Shown: piece after piece, positions 9,290-18,216 of the stretch
Position numbering within the stretch: the stretch's first letter is position 1
How the letters are laid out: each line of letters begins with the position of its first letter
DNA from: Nocardioides soli
GTDB lineage: Bacteria; Actinomycetota; Actinomycetes; Propionibacteriales; Nocardioidaceae
Direction: 5' to 3'
NCBI RefSeq assembly: GCF_014191495.1
Contig: NZ_JACHWR010000001.1
Coordinates: forward strand, 744,001-808,000
DNA length: 64,000 bases
Made by a program: the position numbers and the translations under genes
The notes under the pieces: generated by a model
The model's database searches: none
What the model was told of the DNA's origin: nothing
The model's input: only the letters and a program-made list of their open reading frames with translations

Positions 9290-10158
9290 GCCGGCGCCGC
9301 CTCGGGGGCAGGCAGGAGCGCGCGCAGCCGCTCGAGGTAGACCTCGTCCGGCGCCACGGAGCGCTGGGTGTGCCGGTCGAAGAACACGATCGTCACCCGG
9401 GCCCGGGAGAGGATCGTGTCGCCGTCGCAGATGACCGACTCGAGCGTCGCGGAGCGCTGACCGACCCGGGTGGCCCAGGTCCACGCGTCGTACTCCTCAG
9501 CCCGGAACAGGATCGGCACCCGGTAGTCGACGTCGGTCTGCGCGACGACCAGGGTCACCGGTGCGAGACCCTCCCACATCCGGGCCATGCCGGAGATCCG
9601 GGCCTCCTGGAAGTACTCGAAGTACTTGACGTTGTTGACGTGGCCGTAGACGTCGACGTCGGAGAAGCGGACCTGGACCGGGTAGCGCAGCGCGTGGTCG
9701 GGTCGGACGACCGGGATCGGCGGCCGGGGCGCCGGCGCCTCGGGCTCGAGGAAGGTCCGCAGCGACTCGCGCTCCTCGTCACGGAGCCGTCGAGGCCGCT
9801 CGGTCGCGAAGACGTACGGCGTGAGCACGGTCGTGGCGCGCAGGTAGACCTGCCGATCGCCGGCGGCGTCCTCGTGGAAGATCTCGTAGGCGAGCGTGAA
9901 GGACGCCGCCCGGATCTGGGTCACCCACGACTCGATGCTGACCGGCCGGTCGCCGAAGTGCAGCGGGGAGACGTAAGTGACCTCGTGTCGGACGACCACG
10001 GTCCCCTCGGCGAGCTCGCCGGTGCTGGCGGCCGGCCCGTGGGTCCGGAGCATGTCCACGCGGGCCTCCTGGAGGTAGTCCACGTAGACGACGTTGTTGA
10101 TGTGCCCGAGGGGATCCAGGTCGGCCCACCGCATCGGGCACTCGTAGCGATGCCGCAC
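9286..10158 (-). CDS. Tandem hotdog-fold acyl-CoA thioesterase
   Basis: A 290-residue fusion of two 4HBT/FatA-type hotdog domains. Domain 1 (about residues 1-135) has WADLDPLGHINNVVYVDYLQ; domain 2 (about 155-285) has FSDVDVYGHVNNVKYFEYFQ. Both keep the D-x-x-G-H-[IV]-N-N motif with the catalytic Asp and the following helix. Such proteins hydrolyse acyl-CoA thioesters; a two-domain chain would form an intramolecular version of the usual dimer. A stand-alone gene. Substrate chain length cannot be read from sequence. Confidence 0.85.
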   Translation of the reverse strand: MRHRYECPMRWADLDPLGHINNVVYVDYLQEARVDMLRTHGPAASTGELAEGTVVVRHEVTYVSPLHFGDRPVSIESWVTQIRAASFTLAYEIFHEDAAGDRQVYLRATTVLTPYVFATERPRRLRDEERESLRTFLEPEAPAPRPPIPVVRPDHALRYPVQVRFSDVDVYGHVNNVKYFEYFQEARISGMARMWEGLAPVTLVVAQTDVDYRVPILFRAEEYDAWTWATRVGQRSATLESVICDGDTILSRARVTIVFFDRHTQRSVAPDEVYLERLRALLPAPEAAPA

Positions 10159-10213
10159 GTCCCCGATGCTGCCAGACGCCGACCGGATGCTCCCGCCGGT
10201 GTCCGGCTATGGG

Positions 10214-10393
10214 TCAGTGGCCGAGCGCGAGGTCGCGGTAGTAGGTGCCGATCGACTCCTGACGCATCAGGCGGGCCCGGCGGTTCGTGACGACGACGTG
10301 CGCGATGACGCCGACCGAGAGCAGCGCGGCGAGGGCTGCGATGACCACGAAGGCGACCGCGAGGGCGACGACGGCGGAGCTGACCAGGGTCAT
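10214..10393 (-). CDS. Small single-pass membrane protein
   Basis: A 59-residue protein with one strongly hydrophobic helix (about residues 5-36, rich in Val/Ala) and a basic cytoplasmic tail ending TYYRDLALGH. AGAAGG lies 8 nt upstream of the ATG. It is divergent from a TetR-family gene, with an inverted repeat in the shared promoter, which suggests it is that regulator's target. Function unknown. Confidence 0.6.
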   Translation of the reverse strand: MTLVSSAVVALAVAFVVIAALAALLSVGVIAHVVVTNRRARLMRQESIGTYYRDLALGH

Positions 10394-10407
10394 GGCGAAT
10401 ACCTTCT

Positions 10408-10436
10408 CTACATCTGTATTTTCTACTGATGTAGAA
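10408..10436. promoter_or_regulatory. Inverted-repeat operator in a divergent promoter
   Basis: CTACATC (10408-10414) pairs with GATGTAG (10428-10434). A second overlapping dyad TTCTAC-tgat-GTAGAA occupies 10421-10436. The AT-rich spacer in otherwise GC-rich DNA marks a promoter. It lies between the small membrane-protein gene and the TetR regulator, the usual place for a TetR autoregulatory site. Confidence 0.6.
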
Positions 10437-10508
10437 GGTACGTCGCTGACATCGGCCGGACAAGTTCGCGGGATAGTGTCACCAGTCACAGCCCCACCGA
10501 AGGTCCCC

Positions 10509-11126
10509 ATGCCGAGCACCAGCCCCGACACCCCCACCGCGGCCGCCCCGCTCTCCCCGCGACGCCGCCAGTTGCTCGACGCGGCGCTGCGCGTGATCGC
10601 CGACGAGGGACTGAAGGGCCTCACCCACCGCGCCGTCGATCGGCGCGCCGGCCTGCCCGAGGGCAGCTGCTCGGCGTACTGGCGCACCCGCCACGCACTC
10701 CAGGCCGCGCTCACCGAGTACGTCGCGAGCGCGCTGCTCGGCGACGTCGACCGGCTCGCCGAGCAGATGCGCGACTGCGAGCCCGACGAGCAGGCCGGCA
10801 TGGAGCGCGCGGTCGAGCTCTTCCTGCGCTGGCTGGACCAGCGCGAACTGCTGGTCGCGCGCCTCGAGCTCACCATGGCCGCCAGCCGCGACCCCGACCT
10901 CGCCCAGCTGCTCGCCGACCATCGCTCCCGACTGGTGGCGGTCGTCGAGGACATCATGACCGCGGCCGGCCTGGAGCAGAGCGCGGAGCGGGCCGAGGCC
11001 TTGGTGGCGTCGTACGACGGGATCCTGCTTGCCGCACTGCTCAAGCCGCCGCCCGCGCGCCGGTCGTTCCTGAGCCGCTCACTGGAGCTGCTGGGCGACT
11101 CGCTGACCGGCGACCGACCGATGTGA
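10509..11126 (+). CDS. TetR/AcrR-family transcriptional regulator
   Basis: A 205-residue one-component repressor. The N-terminal HTH (about residues 17-63) starts RRRQLLDAALRVIADEG, with recognition-helix region LTHRAVDRRAGLPEGSCSAY. The C-terminal ligand-binding domain is all-helical (LLVARLELTMAASRDPDLAQ). The inverted repeats at 10408-10436 are probable autoregulatory sites controlling this gene and the small divergent membrane protein. Ligand unknown. Confidence 0.88.
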   Translation: MPSTSPDTPTAAAPLSPRRRQLLDAALRVIADEGLKGLTHRAVDRRAGLPEGSCSAYWRTRHALQAALTEYVASALLGDVDRLAEQMRDCEPDEQAGMERAVELFLRWLDQRELLVARLELTMAASRDPDLAQLLADHRSRLVAVVEDIMTAAGLEQSAERAEALVASYDGILLAALLKPPPARRSFLSRSLELLGDSLTGDRPM

Positions 11127-11140
11127 TCCACGCGGCACCA

Positions 11141-11158
11141 ACCAAGCAATTGCTTGGT
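11141..11158. promoter_or_regulatory. Perfect 18-bp palindrome upstream of a thiolase gene
   Basis: ACCAAGCAATTGCTTGGT is a perfect palindrome 53 bp upstream of the thiolase start, just where a promoter is expected. TetR-family regulators of fatty-acid and sterol breakdown bind palindromes of this kind. It does not match the shorter-spaced KstR2 consensus as I know it, so the cognate regulator is not assigned; the TetR gene just upstream is one candidate. Confidence 0.6.
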
Positions 11159-11211
11159 CATGGTTGACGGTCTAGGGTGACAGCGCCAGCACCGATCCGA
11201 ACGGAGTTCTC

Positions 11212-12426
11212 ATGCCCGAGGCAGTCATCGTTTCCGCGGCCCGCACGCCCATCGGTCGCGCCAACAAGGGCTCGATGACCGAGTTCCGCCCCGACGACCT
11301 CACGGCGTTCATCGTGCAGGCGGCGCTGGACAAGATCCCCGCACTCGACCCGACCACGATCGACGACCACTACCTCGGCTGTGGCCTCCCGGGCGGCGAG
11401 TCGGGCAACAACATGGCGCGCGTGGTCAACGTGCTCAACGGCCTCGACGATGTGCCCGGCGCGACCATCACCCGCTACTGCTCGTCGTCGGTCCAGACCA
11501 CCCGGATGGCCTTCCACGCGATCAAGGCCGGCGAGGGCGACGTCTTCATCTCCTCGGGCGTCGAGACCGTCTCGCGGTTCGCCAAGGGCACGTCCGACCA
11601 CTGGCCCGACACCAAGAACCAGCTCTTCGGCGACGCCATGGCGCGCACCGAGAAGACGGCCGAGGGCGGACAGGACTGGCACGACCCCCGGCAGGACGGG
11701 CTGCTGCCGGACATCTACATCGCCATGGGTCAGACGGCTGAGAACGTCGCCCGCCTGCGCGGCCTGAGCCGCCAGGAGCTCGACGAGTTCGGCGTGCGCT
11801 CGCAGAACCTCGCGGAGAAGGCGATCAACGACGGCTTCTGGGAGCGGGAGATCACCCCGGTCACGACCCCGAGTGGCACCGTCGTCAGCAAGGACGACGG
11901 CCCCCGTGCCGGCGTGACCTACGACGGGATCAAGGACCTCAAGCCGGTCTTCCGCCCCGACGGTGTGGTGACCGCGGGCAACTGCTGCGCGCTCAACGAC
12001 GGCGCCGCGGCGGTCATCGTCATGTCGGACACCAAGGCCGCCGAGCTCGGCCTGAAGCCGCTGGCCCGGATCGTCTCGACCGGCGTCTCCGGCCTCTCGC
12101 CCGAGATCATGGGTCTCGGCCCGGTCGAGGCGACCAAGCGGGCGCTGGCCAACGCCGGCATGAGCATCGGCGACATCGACCTCGTCGAGATCAACGAGGC
12201 CTTCGCGGCCCAGGTCGTGCCGTCGTACCAGGACCTCGGCATCGATCTCGACCGGCTCAACGTCAACGGCGGCGCGATCGCGGTCGGCCACCCCTTCGGC
12301 ATGACCGGCGCGCGCCTGCAGAACACCATGCTCAACTCGCTCGACTGGCACGACAAGACCACCGGACTCATCACGATGTGCGTGGGCGGCGGCCAGGGCA
12401 TGGCACTCATCCTCGAGCGGATGTAG
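11212..12426 (+). CDS. Acetyl-CoA C-acyltransferase (thiolase, FadA-like)
   Basis: A 404-residue thiolase that cleaves 3-ketoacyl-CoA with CoA in beta-oxidation, or runs in reverse. The nucleophile Cys90 is in RYCSSSVQTT. NEAFA, the GGAIAVGHPFG motif with His360, and CVGGGQG with general acid Cys390 complete the active site. Length is typical. The start has a canonical PEAVIVSAARTPIGR N-terminus. A palindromic operator is upstream and a strong hairpin (12464-12496) follows the stop. Confidence 0.93.
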   Translation: MPEAVIVSAARTPIGRANKGSMTEFRPDDLTAFIVQAALDKIPALDPTTIDDHYLGCGLPGGESGNNMARVVNVLNGLDDVPGATITRYCSSSVQTTRMAFHAIKAGEGDVFISSGVETVSRFAKGTSDHWPDTKNQLFGDAMARTEKTAEGGQDWHDPRQDGLLPDIYIAMGQTAENVARLRGLSRQELDEFGVRSQNLAEKAINDGFWEREITPVTTPSGTVVSKDDGPRAGVTYDGIKDLKPVFRPDGVVTAGNCCALNDGAAAVIVMSDTKAAELGLKPLARIVSTGVSGLSPEIMGLGPVEATKRALANAGMSIGDIDLVEINEAFAAQVVPSYQDLGIDLDRLNVNGGAIAVGHPFGMTGARLQNTMLNSLDWHDKTTGLITMCVGGGQGMALILERM

Positions 12427-12442
12427 CTCGAGCTGATGTAGA

Positions 12443-13534
12443 TCAGTCCTCGACGAACCCTGCGAACGCCTGGCCGCGGAACGCGGCCAGGCGTTCTGCC
12501 TGCTCGGCCACGCCGTCCGGCATCGCTGCGCCGTCCCACATCGTCACGGCGACCCGGAGCCTCCTGCCCTTGCTGCGCGGTCGCCAGGAGCCGACGACCT
12601 CGCCGCCCGCGAGCACGCCTCCGGGGCGGCCCAGGGTGCGCCACAGGTCCTTGCGCGCCGCGTCGTCGGGCACCACCAGCTCGCGGTCGCGGCCCTGGAG
12701 GAACAGGTCGAACGGCCCCAGCAGGCGCACCGACTCGCTCGCCGGCGCGTCGTTCAGCGCGTCGAGGTCGTCGGCGAGCAGATCGAGCCGGTGGCCGTCG
12801 ACGACCACCGGCACCACGTCGTCGGGCCAGCGTTCCCGAACCTCGCGGACCGGACTGTCGACGTACCCGGCCACCAGCGTGGGGTCAGCCGGACCGAGCA
12901 GGTGCAGCACCGCCCGCACCGGGTCGAGGTGGGCGGGGACGGCCTTCGCGGGGCCGCGCCAGCCCGGCAGCCGGCGCAGCACCGGCGGTGACGTGCCGGG
13001 CTCGAGCTCCAGGCCGGCCTGCAGCGCGGCCAGCCGGAAGGGCTGCTCGTAGGTGTGGGTCGCCTGGCACGGGTTGCACCATCGCAGGTAGGGCTCGTCG
13101 AGGCGGGCGGTGAGCTCGCGCGACATCTCCCCCTTCCCGACCGGCCGGCGGACGATCTCGCGCATCTGCGAGGCGACGTGGTCGAGCGCCTCGCGCACGG
13201 GGATGCCGGCCCTCCTGAGCGGCCGGGCCGCATCGAAGACGCGCTTGGCGGCGTCGGCCTCGCTCCAGGGCGCGACCGCCGCCGCGACCTGGGCCGCCTC
13301 GGCCCGCCGGTAGGCGTGCGGCGCGCCGCGCAGGCTCCAGGCGAGGACGAGGTCGTCGTCGGGCACGCGTGCGCCGCGGATCGCCAGTGCCCACGGGGCA
13401 CCGTCGGGCCCGGTGTCCTGCACGCCCAGGTCGAGGATCGCGGCGTCGCGGTGGGCGCCGTCGCGGTCCAGCTGCTGGATCGCCACCCGGAACCTCAGCA
13501 CCTGCTCGCGCGACACGCGCAACGGCTCGCTCAT
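12443..13534 (-). CDS. Winged-helix DNA-binding protein (AlkZ/YcaQ-like, HTH_42)
   Basis: A 363-residue protein of the HTH_42 family, whose members include DNA glycosylases that unhook interstrand crosslinks (AlkZ/YcaQ). It opens VSREQVLRFRVAIQQLD, contains three winged-helix-like segments, a CNPCQATHTYEQPF stretch, and a C-terminal beta-rich region with LLGPFDLFLQGRDRELVV. The catalytic QxQ/QxD motif of AlkZ is not obvious, so glycosylase activity is uncertain. GGAGGA lies 7 nt before the ATG, fixing the start. The coding end contains a terminator for the convergent thiolase. Confidence 0.75.
   Translation of the reverse strand: MSEPLRVSREQVLRFRVAIQQLDRDGAHRDAAILDLGVQDTGPDGAPWALAIRGARVPDDDLVLAWSLRGAPHAYRRAEAAQVAAAVAPWSEADAAKRVFDAARPLRRAGIPVREALDHVASQMREIVRRPVGKGEMSRELTARLDEPYLRWCNPCQATHTYEQPFRLAALQAGLELEPGTSPPVLRRLPGWRGPAKAVPAHLDPVRAVLHLLGPADPTLVAGYVDSPVREVRERWPDDVVPVVVDGHRLDLLADDLDALNDAPASESVRLLGPFDLFLQGRDRELVVPDDAARKDLWRTLGRPGGVLAGGEVVGSWRPRSKGRRLRVAVTMWDGAAMPDGVAEQAERLAAFRGQAFAGFVED
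12464..12496. terminator. Perfect 14-bp-arm hairpin between convergent genes
   Basis: GAACGCCTGGCCGC (12464-12477) and its exact complement (12483-12496) flank a 5-nt loop. It sits 37 bp after the thiolase stop, inside the last codons of the convergent winged-helix gene. It probably terminates rightward transcription. A coding sequence has thus been shaped to hold a neighbour's terminator. Confidence 0.75.
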
Positions 13535-13581
13535 GGCGCTATCCTCCGGCACAGCACCGACGCGCCGCCTATAGTGCCTGG

Positions 13582-14082
13582 GTGACCGACTCGGGGGACC
13601 ACGAGACCAGGTGGTTGGACGAAGACGAGCAGCGGTCGTGGCGCGCCCTCGTCATGGGCATGACGCTGCTCCTCGACCGCCTCGACGACGACCTGCGTCG
13701 TACCTGCTCCCTCTCGCTCGTCGAGTACGAGATCCTGGTGCGTCTCTCCGAGCGCGAGGGCAGGCAGATGCGGATGGCCCAGCTCGCCGACGCGCTCGCG
13801 CACAGCCGCAGCCGGGTCACCCACACCGTCACCCGCATGGAACGGGCCGGCCTGGTGGCCCGCAGCAGCTCGCCCGAGGACGGCCGCGGCATCGTCGCGA
13901 GCATGACCGACAAGGGCTACGAGCTGCTGGTCCGGATCGCGCCGATGCACGTCACGGGCGTTCGCGAGCACCTGGTCGACCTGGCCAGCCGCGAGGACTT
14001 CGCGGCACTCGGCCGGGTCATGAACGCCGTCGCCGACAACCTCGTCGAGACGCACCCCGAGATGGAGCTGCGCCGGTCCTGA
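13582..14082 (+). CDS. MarR-family transcriptional regulator
   Basis: A 166-residue winged-helix dimeric regulator starting at GTG. The core reads LSLVEYEILVRLSEREGRQMRMAQLADALAHSRS, then the recognition helix and wing (RVTHTVTRMERAGLV and SSPEDGRGIVASMTDKG). C-terminal helices form the dimer interface. It is divergent from the AlkZ-like gene with 47 bp between starts, so the two may share an operator. Ligand unknown. Confidence 0.88.
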   Translation: MTDSGDHETRWLDEDEQRSWRALVMGMTLLLDRLDDDLRRTCSLSLVEYEILVRLSEREGRQMRMAQLADALAHSRSRVTHTVTRMERAGLVARSSSPEDGRGIVASMTDKGYELLVRIAPMHVTGVREHLVDLASREDFAALGRVMNAVADNLVETHPEMELRRS

Positions 14083-14159
14083 GCCGCGCCGGGCGCGTCG
14101 AAGGCCGGTGAGCCGACGCCAGGCAGCGACCACCCAGATCGCCGTACGCACGAGGGCTT

Positions 14160-14235
14160 CGGTGGTTTCGAGGCTCAGGCGCTAGCGCGCCTTCGCACCT
14201 CAACCACCGAGGCGGTGGTCGAGGTGCGAGCCAGG
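14160..14235. repeat. Intergenic three-arm palindromic element
   Basis: Two overlapping inverted repeats share a middle arm. CGGTGGTTTCGAGG (14160-14173) pairs with CCTCAACCACCG (14198-14209), around an inner GGCGCTAGCGC dyad. The same middle arm pairs with GCGGTGGTCGAGG (14212-14224). It follows a MarR gene and precedes the end of ettA, so it may act as a bidirectional terminator. The layout resembles dispersed palindromic repeats between genes in Nocardioides-type chromosomes; that link is from memory and not tested here. Confidence 0.6.
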
Positions 14236-14252
14236 CTCGGACCCCGTCCCGG

Positions 14253-15935
<1,683 letters not shown>

Positions 15936-16042
15936 GCTCCCGACCCTAGTGCGCCCGGGGCGCTGAGACCTGATCGGGGGGCATCGCGTCTGTAGGGTGA
16001 CGGCCGCCACGAGGGAGGCCCGGCACGACCGACGGAGGTCCG

Positions 16043-16558
16043 GTGCGTCGACCAGCCAGCACGGACGAGGAGTTCGCGGAGCTCGTAGCCGCGTGCTCCC
16101 CGCAGCTCTACCGCAGCGCCTACCTGCTCACCACCTCTTCGCACGGCGCCGAGGACCTGGTGCAGACCGCCCTCGCCAAGGCGTACGCCTCCTGGTGGCG
16201 GGTGCGCAGCGCCGACGACCCGGTCGCCTACGTGCACGGGGTGCTCACCAAGAGCTTCCTGTCCGAACGGCGCCGTCGCAGCTCGCGGGAGCTGCCGATC
16301 GCGGCGCCTCCCGACCGGCCGGTGACCGACGCCGACCCGACCGAGCGCGCCGCCCTGATGGCCGCGCTCGCCGAGCTCGCCCCCGTCGACCGGGCGGTGG
16401 TCGTGCTCCGCTTCTGGGAGGACCGCAGCGTCGCCCAGACCGCGGCCGACCTCGGTCTCACCGAGGCCGCCGTCAAGAACCGCACCCTCCGGGCGCTGCG
16501 CTCGCTGCGCGGGCTGCTCGCCGACACCTCCTCTCCTGCGAACGGGAGCGCACGATGA
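16043..16558 (+). CDS. SigE-family ECF sigma factor
   Basis: A 171-residue sigma-70 factor of the actinobacterial SigE/ECF type. Region 2 covers about residues 8-75 (YRSAYLLTTSSHGAEDLVQ), and region 4 covers about 105-160 (ALAELAPVDRAVVVLRFWED, then the HTH SVAQTAADLGLTEAAVKNR). GTG start with GGAGG 6 nt upstream. Its stop overlaps the start of the next gene (ATGA), so the membrane protein that follows is translationally coupled and probably linked in function. Confidence 0.9.
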   Translation: MRRPASTDEEFAELVAACSPQLYRSAYLLTTSSHGAEDLVQTALAKAYASWWRVRSADDPVAYVHGVLTKSFLSERRRRSSRELPIAAPPDRPVTDADPTERAALMAALAELAPVDRAVVVLRFWEDRSVAQTAADLGLTEAAVKNRTLRALRSLRGLLADTSSPANGSAR

Positions 16559-17388
16559 ACGATCTCGACTACACCGACGACCTGCACGCCCTGATGGACC
16601 GCACCCTGGCCGACCTGCCGGTGCCCACGCACCGGCTGCACGAGGGGGCCCTGCGCCACGGCCGCCGGGTGCGCCGGCGCCGCCGACTGGGGGTCGCCGC
16701 GGGTGGCACCGTCGCCGCCGCTGCGCTCGTCGCCGCCGCGCTGCCCGTGCTCGGTGGTGGGACCGGCACCGCCGACGGCGGCGTCGCCGTCGAACCCACA
16801 CCGACTCCCCTGGCCCGGCCCTTCGAGCCGCACCCCGGCTGGTGGGACATGCCGGTCGGCGAGATGCGCCACCGGCTCGAGGCGCTGCTACCCGACGACG
16901 TCGTCGTCGAGAGCTTCCAGAAGCGCAACACCGAGGCGGCTCCCGGCGAGTCGCGGGTGTTCCACGGCCGCTTCGGCGGCGTCCTCCGCAGCGCCGACGA
17001 CACCGGCCCCGGCAGCATCGAGATCATGCTGGTCGAGCTGCCGCAGGACGCCACCGCGCTCGCCGACCTCAGGTCGCAGCACCTCAGCTGCGCCGGCTTT
17101 CCCGAGTCGTGGACCTTCGAGGGACCGGTGAGCGGAGCGACCTGCGAGGAGGGCGACCTGCAGGACGGCCGGCCGGCCCAGCGCACGATCGCCTTCACCG
17201 ACCAGGGCGTCGAGTACCGCGAGGTGCGGCGTTGGACCGACCGCGGCGAGATCTACGCCGCGGTCTCGAGCTCGACCGAGCGGAAGTGGGGTCCGCCCGC
17301 GTCCGCGCGCCACGCGCCGCTGACGCCCGACGAGCTCCTCGCGGTGGGCACCAGCGCCACCTGGACGGACTGGGAGCCGGCAGACTGA
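16555..17388 (+). CDS. Membrane-anchored partner of the SigE-family sigma factor (unknown)
   Basis: A 277-residue protein with a short cytoplasmic N-terminus (DDLHALMDRTLADLPVP), an Arg-rich stop sequence, one membrane helix (about residues 44-68) and a large outside domain. ATGA overlap with the sigma gene suggests an anti-sigma or sensor role. The zinc anti-sigma motif HxxxCxxC is absent, so it is not a classical ZAS protein. The outside domain has two Cys (SCAGFPES, GATCEEG) that may form a disulfide. Confidence 0.7.
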   Translation: MNDLDYTDDLHALMDRTLADLPVPTHRLHEGALRHGRRVRRRRRLGVAAGGTVAAAALVAAALPVLGGGTGTADGGVAVEPTPTPLARPFEPHPGWWDMPVGEMRHRLEALLPDDVVVESFQKRNTEAAPGESRVFHGRFGGVLRSADDTGPGSIEIMLVELPQDATALADLRSQHLSCAGFPESWTFEGPVSGATCEEGDLQDGRPAQRTIAFTDQGVEYREVRRWTDRGEIYAAVSSSTERKWGPPASARHAPLTPDELLAVGTSATWTDWEPAD

Positions 17389-17398
17389 GCCTGCGCTC

Positions 17399-17839
17399 TC
17401 ACGCGGCCGCCTCGGGCCTCGCCTCCCCCGTCGTCTCGGACCCGGCGCCCTCCGTCGCCTCGCCCGGCGCGGGTTCGGTGCGCTGGGTGCGGGTGAACTG
17501 GCTGGTGCCACGGCTGAGGTCGTGACCGACGTGGATGGCGTCGATCTCGAAGGTGAGCACCTCGACGCGCTCGCCGTTGACGTAGGTGCGGGTCTCGAGC
17601 CGGCCGTGCACGACGACCGGATCACCGCGGCGCAGCGACTCGGCGCAGTTCTCCGCGAGACCGCGCCACACGTTCACGGTGTACCACTGCGTCAGGCCCT
17701 CCGACCACGACTCGGTGCGACGGTTGAACTTGCGCGGCGTGCATGCCAGCCGGAAGTTGGCGACCGGCACGCCAGCGGCCTGGCGCAGGGTGACGTCGCC
17801 GCCGAGCCAGCCGCGGATGGTGATGGTGCTGTCGGACAT
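17399..17839 (-). CDS. ssb: Single-stranded DNA-binding protein
   Basis: A 146-residue SSB with an N-terminal OB fold (residues 1-110: ITIRGWLGGDVTLRQ, FRLACTPRKFNRRT, WYTVNVWRGLAENCAESL, GDPVVVHGRLETR). It ends in a short Glu/Thr-rich acidic tail lacking the usual DDDIPF-like end. AAGGAGA lies 6 nt before the ATG. The missing terminal motif and isolated position (no rpsF/rpsR neighbours) suggest the secondary SSB paralog, possibly used in repair or competence. Confidence 0.9.
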   Translation of the reverse strand: MSDSTITIRGWLGGDVTLRQAAGVPVANFRLACTPRKFNRRTESWSEGLTQWYTVNVWRGLAENCAESLRRGDPVVVHGRLETRTYVNGERVEVLTFEIDAIHVGHDLSRGTSQFTRTQRTEPAPGEATEGAGSETTGEARPEAAA

Positions 17840-18216
17840 CTGGATCTCCTTGTCTCGGTCCGGGTGGACGCCTCGAGACAACGGCTCGGCACCGACAACG
17901 AGCGGCCCGCCGACCCTCCCCTGGGGAGAACGTGTTCGTGGGCCGGCCTGTGGACGGAAGGTGGGCTCGACCATCGCGACGAGCGTTTCGTCGGCCGGCC
18001 GACAGATCTCCCGCTGGGACGACGAAGCCTCGTCGTCCAGGGGCCCGGGAGCGCTCGACCGGCAATCCGGATGCCGCGGGTTCATCAAGGGATGACGGTC
18101 AACCCGCGCCTACCCGGGTGAGCTCAGCCAGGGATGCGCGACTCCGACCTCATCCCTTGATGAAACGACGGCCTCGGCAACCCCGACGATCGAGAAGACG
18201 CGTGCTGCGGAGAGCC
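17840..18216. other. Gene-free stretch upstream of ssb
   Basis: About 380 bp with no convincing gene on either strand. The ssb-proximal part should carry its promoter. The distal part contains the inverted repeat at 18081-18164. Open frames here lack start signals and are interrupted or shared with flanking genes. Confidence 0.5.
18081..18164. repeat. 15-bp perfect inverted repeat with 54-bp spacer
   Basis: TTCATCAAGGGATGA (18081-18095) is repeated in inverse at 18150-18164. The flanks extend imperfectly (GGTC after each arm). The spacer has its own CGCCTACCCGGGTG and TGAGCTCA dyads. It lies just after the end of the leftward GTPase gene. It could be a terminator, the ends of a tiny mobile element, or a structured RNA. 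No open reading frame lies between the arms. Confidence 0.5.

Noticed and set aside
11141..11158. KstR2 operator
   Set aside because: The CAAG and CTTG half-sites are 6 bp apart instead of the 2 bp I recall for KstR2.
16555..17388. Classical zinc anti-sigma factor
   Set aside because: The HxxxCxxC motif is absent, so only a weaker partner assignment is given.
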